Below the pieces are notes generated by a model. It was not told the DNA's origin and made no database searches. It was given only the letters and a program-made list of their open reading frames with translations. Made by a program: the position numbers and the translations under genes. From Nansenia antarctica (Eukaryota > Chordata > Actinopteri > Argentiniformes > Microstomatidae), in assembly GCA_963989245.1 (NCBI GenBank), contig OZ022353.1, forward strand, positions 24,612,524 through 24,676,523: a stretch of 64,000 bases of DNA, read 5' to 3'. Below, one piece after another: positions 10,701-20,757 of this stretch. Within the stretch, counting starts at the first letter, position 1. Each line of letters begins with the position of its first letter.

Positions 10701-11791
10701 AACAGTCTGGCCGAAATTGGAACCATTTATTACACGACTATCTAATGGTGAATGAGTTTGTGCAAAACCCTGCAGATCATTGTGTATATACTAAAGAAAC
10801 GGAACATGAGAAAGTGATCATGATTATATGGGTCGATGATTTGGTTATTGCTGCCAGTAACGAGAATGCACTGAATGTTGTAAAAGAGATGCTCTCAAAG
10901 AAATTTCAGATGAAAGATATGGGCAAATTGACACATTTCCTGGGAATCGATTTTGAACAGTGTGATGGATGTGTAACAATGTCACAAAAGCAGTGTGTAA
11001 AGAACATGCTAGAGAGGTTTGACATGCAGAACTGTAAACCCCGATCGACGCCTTGTGAGCAGACACTCAATTACACTGAAGGGGCAGGATTAATGAGTGA
11101 TGTCACTCGGTACAGAGAGGTCGTCGGTAGCCTCATCTACCTGACTATGTGTACTAGGCCAGATATTTGTTTCATAGTGAGTAAACTGTCCCAGTATTTT
11201 ACCAAACCAACCGAGGAGCATTGGGCCACTGCCAAACATGTATTGAGGTTCTTAAAGGGCACCAGTGATAAAGTGTTGTGTTACAAAAGGTGTAACTCTG
11301 ATTTGAGATTACAGGCTTTCAGTGATGCTGACTGGGCAGCAGATGTCACAGACCGTCGTAGCACAACAGGTTACTGTGTTAGTCTACATGAGAATGGTCC
11401 ATTGGTCTCATGGAAGACCAAAAAGCAACCAACGGTGGCGTTGTCCACATGTGAGGCGGAGTACATGGCATTAGCTGCAACCACCCAAGAGTGTTTACAC
11501 CTGACTCAACTGTTGACACATATGGATGCATGCAAGTATGCACCACCCATTGTCCATGAGGACAATCAGGGAACGATTGCATTAGCTAAGAACCCAGTCC
11601 GCAGACAAAGATGCAAACACATAGATATAAAGTACCATTTCATCAGGTCTACAGTACAGAATGGACAGATCTGTTTGCAATATTGTCCCACAGATCAAAT
11701 GGTGGCTGATGTGTTTACCAAACCAGTAACTAAGGACAAATTGGTTAGGTTCACAAAGGTTATGTTTGGGAGAGAAACCACATCAGTGTGA
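7775..11791 (+). CDS. gag-pol: Copia Gag-Pol polyprotein, 1,338 aa
   Basis: One uninterrupted frame begins at an ATG in good context (taccatggc), 9 bases past the primer site. Domains in order: Gag capsid-like (about 20-200); CCHC knuckle CYKCGQKGHIKRTC (about 235) with a second Cys/His cluster CNHCRSSTHQGAAC; aspartic protease VDTGATAH (about 308); integrase zinc module WHEILGHCNF...CEVCTRGK (about 443-485); integrase D-D-E core with HTDLAGPI, RSDNGTEF and GTAERQFRTL (about 507-605); Ty1-type reverse transcriptase with VDYEETFSP, MDVKTAYLHAPI, SLYGLKQSGRNW and the catalytic WVDD (about 1018; YVDD is usual); RNase H with SDADWAAD, CEAEYMAL and HEDNQGTIALAKN. Length is normal for a copia polyprotein. 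All key acidic residues seen are present, so it may be active. The product copies RNA into DNA in cytoplasmic particles and integrates it. Confidence 0.96.
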   Translation: MARQSERSSRWSRLAFDGDEERYELWETKFTGHLRLQKLKDTLRTDLPLTASAQELREDEEKNAEIYAELIQFLDDKSLSLIMRDAPDDGRKALEILRNYYARSGKPRVISLYTELTTLQKSNSETVTDYIIRAERAITALRNADETLSDSLLVAMVLKGLPESFKPFAIHVTQSDETMPFSVFKTKLRSFEDTEKMRVTASEDNVMRAQALSDRGAQNAQSARSQSAQRTDIVCYKCGQKGHIKRTCRRKVWCNHCRSSTHQGAACKRRPDQDDARGVSEQVSGHDNTYAFLAKDKPGRSVTRGLMVDTGATAHIITDLARFKVFDDGFQAETHCVELADGTRSKGVAERRGDAEVCLMDSRGRRLTTTLRGALYIPSFPQDIFSVRAATDTGATVIFRTGEDILQHRDGTAFHIHEHNRLYYLPTVDDQCDQSKSCFDLKTWHEILGHCNFEDVLKLQNVVDGMSIKGKFDKSNLNCEVCTRGKFVQSFNRKPDRRAKNALELVHTDLAGPIDPVSIDGHRFALSFTDDYTSTVFFYFLKHKSDTVQATEQFIADNAPYGRIRRIRSDNGTEFTGKEYQGLLRRNGIRHETSSPYSPHQNGTAERQFRTLFDMARCMLLESKLPKVLWPYAVQTASVVRNRCFNNRTKQTPYMMLTGRRPNMSRMQKFGTVCYAYKQDKKKLDPRSEKGFFVGHDKKSPAYLVFYPDSGKVRKHRLVRFMPKTMGEQQTQTEISIDDEDCDVPQRASTTKQRDASPKTAEEHIPVTRPEQVQTREKQESPRYPPRERKRPDYFGDRVYEVGSQDQAQVNIDYCYKMLCNVPLTYSDAVKSPKSREWVSAMDDEMQSLRENGTFTLTNLPQGKVAVGGRWVYTIKKNADGSEKYKARYVAKGYSQRRGVDYEETFSPTADLTSVRVLMQKAAQENLILHQMDVKTAYLHAPIDCEIYMEQPEGYEQTSGTETVVCKLEKSLYGLKQSGRNWNHLLHDYLMVNEFVQNPADHCVYTKETEHEKVIMIIWVDDLVIAASNENALNVVKEMLSKKFQMKDMGKLTHFLGIDFEQCDGCVTMSQKQCVKNMLERFDMQNCKPRSTPCEQTLNYTEGAGLMSDVTRYREVVGSLIYLTMCTRPDICFIVSKLSQYFTKPTEEHWATAKHVLRFLKGTSDKVLCYKRCNSDLRLQAFSDADWAADVTDRRSTTGYCVSLHENGPLVSWKTKKQPTVALSTCEAEYMALAATTQECLHLTQLLTHMDACKYAPPIVHEDNQGTIALAKNPVRRQRCKHIDIKYHFIRSTVQNGQICLQYCPTDQMVADVFTKPVTKDKLVRFTKVMFGRETTSV

Positions 11792-12070
11792 GTAAGGACC
11801 AAGCGGTCAATTTTTGTTTTGGTTTTCTTGCTTTATTTTTTCAAAGTGTTATAAGAGAATACCAGTGAAAAACTGAAGACTGTTTGTAAATGATGATGAT
11901 GATGATGTATATTCTTGTTTCACAGGAGAGGAACAATATCAGTGCCAGCTTTTGTTTGTTTGATTGATGGAATGACAGCCCCAAAGAGTGTTATGGAAAT
12001 TGTAGGCTACTGATTGTTATTGATTTGTTTATTTTTCTCTCCATCTTGGTCAGGTGAGAGCAAGTGGGGG
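11792..12070 (+). other. Copia 3' untranslated region and polypurine tract
   Basis: 279 non-coding bases between the stop codon and the 3' LTR. It contains a (gat)n run near 11891-11907 and ends in a purine-rich tract ggtgagagcaagtggggg that would prime plus-strand DNA synthesis. Confidence 0.85.
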
Positions 12071-12313
12071 TGTTGACATGAGTGTGCTCTCCAGTCATCC
12101 CTATCCCAGTGTGAGTGGGGCATAATTGGTTGATTGACACCAGCTGTGTGACATGAATGATTGAGCCAGCTGATCCTATATATGTGACCATTCCCACAAT
12201 AAACGTTGCTTCCTTGATAACATGAACCATGTCTGTCAGCGTATGATTCCTCCGTTCAGTGTGTAGTCCGATCGTTATGGTCTTAGCCAATACGCAATAA
12301 CCAACGTTTAACA
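12071..12313 (+). repeat. 3' LTR of copia
   Basis: 243 bp, matching the 5' LTR at 241 positions. It is followed by the gtggt target duplication at 12314-12318. Confidence 0.97.
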
Positions 12314-12960
12314 GTGGTCCATGCCCCAGATGTGCCAACACACAACGAGCGGCTTCACAGGGTGTTTGCAGGCCTCCTGGACAATAATCTGACCCTGAAC
12401 ACAGAGAAATGCTCCTTCGCCGCTACCGCCATCGACTTTGTGGGGTTTCGCCTCACAGCAAAGGGCATCACACCTCTCCTGTCCAATGTCGACGCCATAC
12501 ACCGGATTCCGGAGCCCACCTCTGCTTCCCAAGTAGCCTCATTCCTGGGCATGACAGCGTATTACCTACGGTTCCTGCCCCACTACTCTCAGACCACAGC
12601 TCCCCTTCGCCAACTGCTCAAGAAAGAGGAGCCATGGAAGTGGACTGCAGCATGCTCAAGGGCGTTCCACTCGCTGAAGATCCAGCTCACCACAACCCCC
12701 ATCCTGGCCCACTTTGACCCGTCCAGCCCTACCCTCGTCACCTGTGACGCCTCAGTCGGGGCGGTGGGTGCCGTGCTCTCACAGGTTCAGGACGGCGTCG
12801 GGCGGCCAGTTGCCTTTGCCTCCAGGGCTCTTAGCCCCACCGAACAGAGGTATTCAGTCGGCGAACGCGAAGCTCTAGCCTGTGTCTGGGCATGTGAGAG
12901 GTGGCACCTCTATCTATACGGCCGGCGGTTCACCCTCCGTACAGACCACCAGGCCCTGAC
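12314..12960 (+). pseudogene. pol: Gypsy B RT end and RNase H (between copia and MULE)
   Basis: Continuation of the gypsy B polyprotein directly after copia. RT connection region: THNERLHRVFAGLLDNN, FVGFRLTAKGI, VASFLGMTAYYLRFLPHYS. RNase H: PTLVTCDASVGAVGAVLSQV, RYSVGEREALACVWACERWH, LRTDHQALT. The frame is open throughout this block. It stops at the MULE tandem, which begins at 12961 right after the 9-bp ggccctgac. Confidence 0.93.
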
Positions 12961-13348
12961 GCGTCCTAACGATTCCCACCGTAGTTGGGGTAGACCACGC
13001 CCACGCCACGCCAACTTCTGGAATATGTAGTAGTGTTCTCTGTATCTTGTTCTTCCGCCCCGCAGGTCGTTCCGCAACCCCATTGGATTTTAGCTTGTGA
13101 CGTAACACGGGGTGCACGATTAGATATAGGTTACCCATCTCTGTATGCAACTCGGCGGCGCTGAGTGTGCCGCGGGCCAACGGTCAATGTTCGCCGCGGG
13201 CACGGCCGCGGCTCTCATTGCCCTGTGGGCCCTGGAACGCGCGCCTATTCTTGGTGTCAGTGATTGAGAAAAAAAAAAAAAAAACACCCCTACATATTCC
13301 AGAAGTTGGCGTGGTCTACCCCAACTACGGTGGGAATAGTTAGGACGC
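12961..13348. mobile_element. MULE-derived MITE, 388 bp
   Basis: It starts gcgtcctaacgattcccacc and ends with its near-perfect inverse (tgggaatagttaggacgc). The inverted ends extend about 58 bp to a shared acttctggaatatgtag; the left arm carries an extra cacgccacgcc-type duplication. It is flanked by ggccctgac on both sides (12952-12960 and 13349-13357). The first 36 bases match the left end of the large MULE that follows, so it is a deletion-type relative. Its interior is non-coding and G+C-rich, with a poly-A run at 13269-13284. Confidence 0.9.
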
Positions 13349-13393
13349 GGCCCTGACGCGTCCTAACGATTCCCACCGTAGTTGGGGTAGACC

Positions 13394-13483
13394 GCCACGC
13401 CCCCAGCGGGCTCGCCACGCCCCCAGCGGGCTCGACTCCGAAACGGCATACATTTTCGCGGACTGCATACATTTTCGCGGACT
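13394..13483. repeat. MULE left subterminal tandem doublets
   Basis: gccacgcccccagcgggctc occurs twice in tandem (13394-13413, 13414-13433). A 19-mer gcatacattttcgcggact then occurs twice (13446-13464, 13465-13483). A matching doublet of gcat[c/t]gacatcttgcagcg units lies near the right end (20621-20662). Subterminal doublets at both ends may be transposase-binding sites. Confidence 0.85.
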
Positions 13484-13670
13484 GCGTGGCTATTTTAAAC
13501 ATTACCGTTAATATGTCACTGTAGCGTACTCCTAATGTCCACCATGTACTTGAAACATAAATCAGATATTTATTCACCAGAACTAGTAAAACAGAGGTAG
13601 AGGACATAAAAACATCACAGGAGAGACATGGCAAATGTGCGTCCATGAGTGTGAGTCCATCCCACCAGCT

Positions 13671-13915
13671 AAGCAGTTTTTGAGTCGATTAAAGTTTCAT
13701 TATTAAGCAGTTTTTGAGTCGATTAAAGTTTCATTTATTTCAGTTGTTCTGCCTATGTATCCTCTTGAGGATAAAACATGTGAGATCTGGTTTTGTATAG
13801 ATTTGTAAAAATGAACATTAGAACCTGAAATGAACTGATTGAAAAGAACCGATTGATATGAACTGATTGAAAAGGGCCTATTGATATGAACAGATTGAAG
13901 TGAACAGATTGACAA
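13671..13915. repeat. Two short tandem duplications inside MULE
   Basis: A 33-bp unit containing aagcagtttttgagtcgatt is present twice (13671-13736). A degenerate array of roughly 30-bp units built on gatatgaactgattgaaaag follows at 13828-13915. No coding potential was recognised. Confidence 0.75.
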
Positions 13916-14012
13916 TAGCAGGCCTATTAAATACAATGGCAGTCAAAACTGTCCTTTTGAGCCGTCTTTGGGTCTTCAATATATACAAAGGGGTAGAGGA
14001 GCACCAAAATAT

Positions 14013-14311
14013 TATGAATGAAAAAACCTTTATTGTCGCCAATGGGGAAATTTTGTTGTCAAACAGCTTAGTAGGGCAGACAGAAAACATTCAATAAATA
14101 AATAAATAAAACTATAAAATAAAAAATATAATATATAATATAATAATATAAAATTATGTCCTGCCTCGAAGGAACGATGAGAGAGGGGCACTGTAATCCA
14201 CTGTGTCGCGCCTCTGTAGTGGATGAGGGGCACTGTACGGTAGTGTCCTGCCTCTGTAGTGGATGAGGGGCACTGTACGGTAGCGTCCTGCCTCTGTAGT
14301 GGATGAGGGGC
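14013..14311 (-). mobile_element. LINE 3'-tail-like fragment with 40-bp repeats
   Basis: On the minus strand the motif acaaaatttccccattggcg followed by acaataaaggtttt resembles the 3' tail of fish CR1/Rex1-type LINEs. Next to it lie about three copies of a 40-bp unit (tctgtagtggatgaggggca core, 14209-14312). No reverse transcriptase is left; assignment rests on the tail only. Confidence 0.4.
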
Positions 14312-14839
14312 AGTTCCTCAGTGCTTTTTGGCCAGGCTGGTGTTTGAGGCCACTGCAGAAGTCAAGTTGTGCCGCTTGACTGGTCGCCCAGCAGACAAGC
14401 GCCTTTTTGAGCCGCAGCTCTGCTTCCTCCGTGCCACAGCTGTGGGCTGGCAGCCAATCATTGGGCCTGGCCGTTTGGCGGCCCGCCTCAAAGTGACTGC
14501 CCGTCTGCTGGTCAGAGTACTGCTCCTTCCAAAGGTGTGGACAGCTGACAGTAGTGCAGCTGGGTTGTTCTTCAGCAGCTGATGCTGTTTGGCCATCTTC
14601 ACCAACCCAGCGAAGAAGAGGGGATCCTCTTGGCCTCTTCTTTTCAGATCCTCCATCATGTTTTCCACGATGGAGGCACCACCAGAATCTGTGATATCCA
14701 AGAAGAAAATAGGTTTGAATTAATTTACATACAGTGAGGGAACAGTTCTAAAAATGTCCATTATCCGCAATGCTATCCCAATCTCAGCAGAATCGCTGAA
14801 TACCACAGTGCTCTGTCTGTATGGCAGTCACACTGAACC

Positions 14840-15698
14840 ACATTCACCACTATTATTATTATTATTCACCACCTTGGTGGGGCTCATAACCGGAGGGGAT
14901 GAGTCAGCCTACAGGGACGAGGTGCAGCGGCTGACAGAGTGGTGTGTCACAAACAACCTGACTCTCAACATCAAGAAGACCAAGGATGTGGTCATGGACT
15001 TCAGAAAGGTAAAGGCAGACCCTGCTCCACTCTACATCAACGGAGACGTTGTGGAGAGAGTCCCCTCCTTTAAGTTCCTGGGAACCCACATCTCAGAGGA
15101 CCTCACCTGGTCAGCCAACACCACAGCGGTGGTAAAGAAGGCCCAGCAGCGACTCCATTTCCTGAGAGTTCTCAAAAGAAACAGGGGGAGGAGAAGCTGC
15201 TGGTAACCTTCTACCACTCCATCATTGAGAGTGTGCTGACATTCTCCATCACAGCATGGTACGCTGGCTGCAAAGTAGTGGACAAAAAGAGACTGCAGAG
15301 AGTGGTGAAGTCAGCGGAAAAAATAATCGGCTGTCCCCTGCCCTCCCTGGATGACGTGGCACGCTCTCGGTGCCTCTCCAGAGCAGGAAGGATTCTTAAA
15401 GACCACCTCCACCCTGGTCACCACCTGTTCAGCCTGATGCGCTCTGGAGTGAGGTACAGGAGCATAAAGGCTAGAACAAACATTCTGTCCAACAGTTTCT
15501 ACCCATGGACCATCAGAACAATGAACAGTAGACATAAGACATGTTCATAAATGTTTATCTTATATGTGTATATGTTTGTGAATATGTGAATATGTTTTGT
15601 GGTTTTTTTGCACCTTCGGAAGAGCCACTACAATTTCATTGTATAGGCAACTGTACAACGACAATAAAGTCTATTCTATTCTATTCTATTCTATTAAC
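14840..15698 (+). pseudogene. Rex1/CR1-like LINE fragment inside MULE
   Basis: 5'-truncated non-LTR reverse transcriptase end: LTEWCVTNNLTLNIKKTKDV, FLGTHISEDLTWSANT, VVKKAQQRLHFLRVLKRN, then after a one-base shift near 15185 FYHSIIESVLTFSITAWYAG and RLQRVVKSAEKIIGCPLPSL. The 3' end has acgacaataaagtctattct followed by (tctat)n at 15668-15698, the usual tail of Rex1-like fish LINEs. It sits in a MULE intron and therefore postdates the MULE. Confidence 0.85.
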
Positions 15699-16287
15699 AA
15701 ACACTGTTAACAATGATGATGATACAGGATGATACGGACCAGGCAGAGGAACATGTACTTCAGGGTCCTCTTCCATTGGACCAAAAGAATCTCCCTCATC
15801 AGCAGGACATTCACGTCTGCACACACTGCTTTTAAAAAGGTGCATAAGTATTACTGTCTGTCCCACCCACATGATTGATTATGAACTTTTTTTTATTTTT
15901 TTTATTTTTAGTTCACAGGTCAAAACAAAAACATTTTATTCATTTTATTCATTTCTGAGGTGAGGGTTCAACACAAAGAATACCCAACACACATGATTGA
16001 GCTGATTTCCCCCCCCCACACACACACACCGTTTAACAAGGACACCTGTTTCCTCAAAAGCAGGGTTCCGTTGTCCAGCAGTCCCCTCTGCACCTCCGCT
16101 CTCTGGGGTAACATCCTGGTCTGGACCTCCTGCAGCTTCACACAGAATGGCAAACAAACTATATCGTGCACTACTAGGGAACACAGAGCAAACACAGCTG
16201 TAGTCGAAAATGTATTCTTCTACTAGAACCTGTTGCTACTTTGACACAGTGTATTGTGTGACCTAACCTGACTGTGATCACCTACCC
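15699..16287. other. MULE interior, possible exon remnants
   Basis: No firm domain. Minus-strand frames such as CRRECPADEGDSFGPMEEDP (about 15770-15830) and VKLQEVQTRMLPQRAEVQRG (about 16070-16140) lie between recognisable transposase exons, so they may be exons of the same gene. I cannot confirm either. Confidence 0.35.
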
Positions 16288-17179
16288 AGGAGTGACTGAT
16301 ATGGCGTTCCCTCCAGCAGACTGAACTGTCTCAGAGGTTGGAAGAAGTCCACAGATACGGTTGCTTGAAAATACAAAAACAATGTTGAGATGAGCAAGTC
16401 TAATAGACTACAGTAGATTGTACCATGGTCTTTGCGATGATAGCACTCCAAGCATAAGAATTGTTATAATTCTTAATGCCTGTTGCTAGGCACGTTGTTT
16501 GGGTTACGTAAACATAGCAAAGCACAAATAATTTATATTTTACTGTAGGAGTATTTCTTTGTTTTTGGTAGGCAACTGTGTTATTAGGGCAGTAATTAGC
16601 TAAGGTTCTTTGCCTCCACGATCGCGCATTAGTACTGTCTAATGCCTGCCTGCGTACCCGCTGACATTTTCATACAAATAATCTAGTACTAGTCCTTCCT
16701 TGTCCCCCTTCTCCTTTTTACCCTCTTCTTCACCTCTTCACTAGCTGATGTGTGGTGAGCTGTAGTGTGCACAAGCTGCAGCCTGCTACACATTGGTTGT
16801 GATGTGGTGTGCCCCTTTTTCCTCTCCCACTGCACTTTGAGCATTGTTTGATGGAAAAGGGCTCTATAAATGCAATAAATTATTATAATTTTATCATTAT
16901 AAATCATAAAAACCCAAAATTATCTCCTGATGTGAGCTTCAGAAGCTCAGCTTTCTGCTCAGCAGTAGTGGGAATGTAATTGTTGGACAAGCAGTGGTAG
17001 TGTTGCACCACTGCTTCTTGGTGCCAGCTGGACAGGTGCACAGCTCAGACTCCATGTCCACCTCATACATTGATGTCGACCCCTTGACCTTGAACAGCTT
17101 CTCCTCAATCTGTCAGACATTAAGAAAGAGAAGATTCTGTTTAAACACTAACTCAGTGTTGAAAGTTTCTGTGAATCTA

Positions 17180-17180
17180 A

Positions 17181-17278
<98 letters not shown>

Positions 17279-17279
17279 T
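17180..17279. repeat. (TAG)n trinucleotide microsatellite
   Basis: About 33 perfect repeats in a MULE intron. The long valine/threonine frames across it are repeat artefacts. Confidence 0.97.
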
Positions 17280-18999
17280 TTAAAACTGTTACCTGCTGAA
17301 TGTCGCTGGCTTCAATGCTGCTGTCATTAGCCAAGAAGCGGGAACGCTGGAAAGCCTCTCTGTGGCCAAGGGCAACATCAGTGATGCGGGCTACATATTA
17401 TGTCTCCAGCCGGGAGGTGAGCATATCAAAGAGCTGCGGAGGGTTGAACGCTTTGGTCCTCAGCATGATCTTGTCTTTGAGGACACGCATCGCCGCCTCC
17501 ACAAAGTTATTTGTGTCGTTCCCTCGAGTACGCAGCTCCACTCTGAAGCTCAGCGCCCAGTCTTCCCTCCTGTTGTACAGCCGCTCCAGGTAGACCAGGT
17601 ATTTACGGTACCTGGAATGGATTACAAGACAAAAAGTGTATTACATTAACTATAGAGGTGCATCTCCTTCTGTATGTATGCAATGTTACAGGCATGAAAT
17701 TTGTGAAATTACCATTTGTCAACTAAGTATCTTCACTATTGTAAAGCTAACTGTCTCTAAACTCCACACTAACCTGACAGCAACGGGATTTTCCCTGGCC
17801 TGCCTGTACAGCCTGTCTACCTCAGAGACCTCCCTGCTGTACAACATGTCCCTGATGAAGGCAAAGAGGGTTTTCCTGTCTCCCTTCTCCACATCACTCT
17901 CCTTCCTCCACAGCCACCTCCAGGTAGCTTGGAGCAGGTGGAAGGAGCAGAGCAGCAGTGTAGCCTCAGGAAATGCCTGCTTTAGAGCTCCCCTCTCTGC
18001 ACTGGAGTCATCTGTCAGGAACTCGCCAGGTCCTGCCTGTCCTTTCCCTGCAAAGCCTTCCCTTCCAATGAGCCCTTTCAGCAGCTCCAGCCCCTCAAAG
18101 ATTGTGCCTTTGTCCTCCGCTTGAGTGATGATGATCCCAAGGGGAAGGCCACCTGCACATGTGTGTGTGAGGAGGAGGAAGACCCGGCAGTTCTCTCTGT
18201 CCATGTTCCCCGAGGAGTCGATGAAGCAGAGCTCCCCACTGTGCTTGTTGGTGTGAAGGCGTTTCATCAGTGGGGAGCATATCGCGATGAGAGGAGCTCC
18301 AGCAGAGGAAGTGGTCATCCTGGCACACACTTCTCCACACTTGGTGTTCTACTCCACCACCTGTCGTTCCAGAGCTTCCAGCATAGAAGGGCCTTGCTGT
18401 GCACCATACTCTCCCCTGCACACCTTTTGGAAGAGTCTGAACAAAAAAATGTTAGCCAATAAAGTTATAATATGCATGCTGTATACCGTTTCAAACTATA
18501 CATCCCACTCCACTGCTCATATGTGTTCAAATGTGTGACACATACACAACCATCATCAACATAGTATTATACAGTCTCAACCCCAATCATGTGAGGGGTC
18601 ATTTGACAATACATACATAATAACTACAATATCATAATATAACTAATATCTTTAAAAAAAGTGCACCTTTGGACAAACTGGAGGTCTGGGCATATCTCTC
18701 TGTTCGCTGAGGCATGGACATATCTCACGCCATACTGCATTTGCAGGTCGTGCTTCAACACACAAAGTGCTGATGTGGGAGAGTGGCCGATTTCAAAAAG
18801 CCTCGTCAGGCTCTCATTTGATGCCTTCCCCACATCTCTGTGCCCAAGGGCCTCGGCCACAAACAGGTTGTGGTTGTGGGTGTTCTTTACCCTGACTTCC
18901 AATGGGAAGTCAGGCATGTGTCTGTCCTTGCAGCTGTTGACAGAATCATATCAACATTATGTTAAGTTTGAGCCAGTGAATGAGGGAATCAGTGGATTG

Positions 19000-19420
19000 G
19001 TGAGGTAACAAGGAGGATGTGGATGAGTTGAAATACTTGGCGTCAACTATCCAAAGTAATGGAGAGCGTAAAATAGAGGTGAAGAAGATAGTGCAAGCTG
19101 GGTGGAGTGGGTGGAGAAGTGTCTTAAGAATGATTTGTGACAGAATGCTACCAGAATTCTACCACCAATAGTGAAAAGGAAAGTTTACACGTGGTGGCAT
19201 TGTCTGACAAATAACTAAACAAGAGGCAGAGCTTGGTTTTGGACATGGCAGATAGGAGACAAGCTGGTAGGGGTAAGGATGCTGGAGATAGAGCTGAAGG
19301 AAAAGGCGGAGGCCTAAAAGAAGGTATATGGTGTGGTGAGGGTGGACATGCAGATGGTTGGAGTGAGAGAAGCTGATACAGGACTGTTTAAAATGGAAAA
19401 AAATACTCTGCTAACGAGGA
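19000..19420 (+). pseudogene. RTE-like LINE remnant inside MULE intron
   Basis: Reading through frameshifts, the plus strand gives DELKYLASTIQSNGERKIEV, KKIVQAGWSGWRSV, ICDRMLP, then RQEAELGL-like and RRQAGRVRMLEIELKEKAEA fragments and MQMVGVREADTG. This is the C-terminal signature of a common animal non-LTR reverse transcriptase ('QSNGE...VQAGW...W'), which I would place near RTE. It is 5'-truncated and decayed. Confidence 0.65.
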
Positions 19421-19980
19421 TGTTAAGTTTAAGCCAAGGATGAATATAACAACATGATTATCAGCGTACAGTAGACCTGCATACATCTCTCAACTCACCG
19501 GCTAATCCGCCGCCTTAGAGGCTGGCACTGTTTCAGGGTGAGAGACATTGTGGCTGGACAGCATGTGTTTTTAGATGAAGGTCTCGAATTGGCCGTCATA
19601 GACCTCACATCAACATGGTGCTGACACTTGTAGTCCACCTAAACAAAACATTATATTCACTATATAAACGTAAAGTGGAAGGAGTTGAGAACCTATGTGA
19701 ATGCCATCCGCCTGATACGTGACTGTTTGGAGCCGGCACAAGACATTTTAACTGTTACCCTGAAAAGAACGCGCTTTGCCAGACATGGAATGGTTCTTTG
19801 GACCCTCCATGTTACCCCGGAGTGTTTTGCTGCCTTCACCCACTCCCTTGCCTCATCCTCTGTCCTGACCTGGACTCTAATTTGTGCCACAAATGAAGCA
19901 TGATCCCCTGGTGATGGCAGGTCCATGTATTTGCACACATGGTATGTGTGATCAGGGGGTAGCCAACTCTGCAGATGGAA

Positions 19981-20620
19981 GCCACAGAGGAAGAAAATAC
20001 AATTAGTATGGACGGATATACATTGGGACTTTTACCTCATAACCTTATCCTACAATGATGACTTATTGCGATTCTCATCAGTTCCCTTCTTCCAGTTGCT
20101 AGGTTCATAAATAAACACTTTAGGGCTCAATCTGTCAATAACAAGCTAGTACTCAACAATAAGCAATCCGGTCTTCTCTGGTCATAACTGTCATCATATT
20201 TCATATTTACATGCTAACAGCAATGTCATTTGAAGGGCTTGACTTGTAGCCTACATTATGTGTGAACACATTACTTTTTCCTTGTGATGAGTTCACTTGT
20301 CTGAAGGACAAGTAGGCTACAGTACATGAAAAAGCCCTGCTAAACTTTAACGTTATACCTTCAATTGAGGATATTCCTCCACGTTTTCCCTGACATCTGA
20401 GCACACACTGACCTGAGTGCTACTGACAGTGACAGGGTTCACTGATGGTCTGTAAATTACCAAGGAGAAGTGTTAGGTTCAAAACGTAGGAGCAATAACC
20501 AAAATCATGAATGAAAGACCCAAATATGTACTTTTCACAATGCACATGGAGTTCATATTTTAACTTTAGAAACGTTGATAAATGAAACCTACGCGGGCGC
20601 AGCATAAGTGCGGTAGTCTT
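19981..20620. other. MULE 5' flank, no gene recognised
   Basis: A+T-rich DNA upstream of the transposase exons. It probably holds the MULE promoter and a first non-coding exon, but nothing specific can be pointed to. Confidence 0.4.
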
Positions 20621-20757
20621 GCATCGACATCTTGCAGCGAGGCATTGACATCTTGCAGCGAGGAAAGAGATGCGCAGCCTGCGGGCGGCGAGTCGAGCCC
20701 GCTGGGCGTGGCGGAGGGCGTGGTCTACCCCAACTACGGTGGGAATCGTTAGGACGC

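Larger units (their letters stand above)
7509..12313 (+). mobile_element. Ty1/copia retrotransposon, near-intact
   Basis: A 4,805-bp element with two 243-bp LTRs that differ at only 2 positions, a 14-base primer-binding site, one long gag-pol frame and a polypurine tract (about 12053-12070). It is flanked by a perfect 5-bp duplication gtggt (7504-7508 and 12314-12318). It lies inside the gypsy B reverse transcriptase, and removing it restores the gypsy frame. The organisation (integrase before reverse transcriptase) proves Ty1/copia type. Intact frame plus almost identical LTRs indicate a recent insertion. Confidence 0.97.
14312..19980 (-). pseudogene. MULE transposase gene, multi-exon, broken
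   Basis: Minus-strand exons can be followed from right to left. About 19690-19975: N-terminal region with TWRVQRTIP. About 19495-19640: CQHHVD...KNTCCPAT. 18660-18945: VKNTHNHNLFVAEALGHRDV, SPTSALCVLKHDLQ, ICPDLQFVQR. 17780-18440: DDE core, FIDSSGNMDRENCRVFLLL, GGLPLGIIITQAED, FLTDDSSAERGALKQAFPEA, LLCSFHLLQATWRWLW. 17294-17612: NNFVEAAMRVLKDKI. 16925-17113: SWIM-like CTCPAG, then HQEAVVQHYHC after a frameshift. 16288-16370: a short piece. 14312-14701: C-terminus with QPTAVARRK and SLAKKH. These match the MULE layout known from animals. Defects: in-frame stops in the 18300-18440 and 17294-17612 exons, and a frameshift within the SWIM finger. Splice sites were judged by eye. Confidence 0.88.
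13358..20757 (-). mobile_element. Mutator-like (MULE) DNA transposon, 7.4 kb
   Basis: Left end gcgtcctaacgattcccacc, right end the inverse (ggtgggaatcgttaggacgc), flanked by the 9-bp ggccctgac at 13349-13357 and 20758-20766. A 9-bp duplication, long inverted ends (about 60 bp with agcgggctcg on both sides) and a minus-strand transposase with a MULE DDE core and a SWIM-type cluster identify it. It sits in the gypsy B RNase H region, and the flanking codons (...HQALT / TLLSAS...) join perfectly when it is removed. The interior contains introns and LINE insertions. Confidence 0.92.

Noticed and set aside
8264..11582. Minus-strand frames under the copia polyprotein
   Set aside because: They are shadows of the 1,338-aa plus-strand frame, without domains of their own.
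16994..17334. Poly-valine and poly-threonine frames
   Set aside because: Translation of the (TAG)n microsatellite in a MULE intron.
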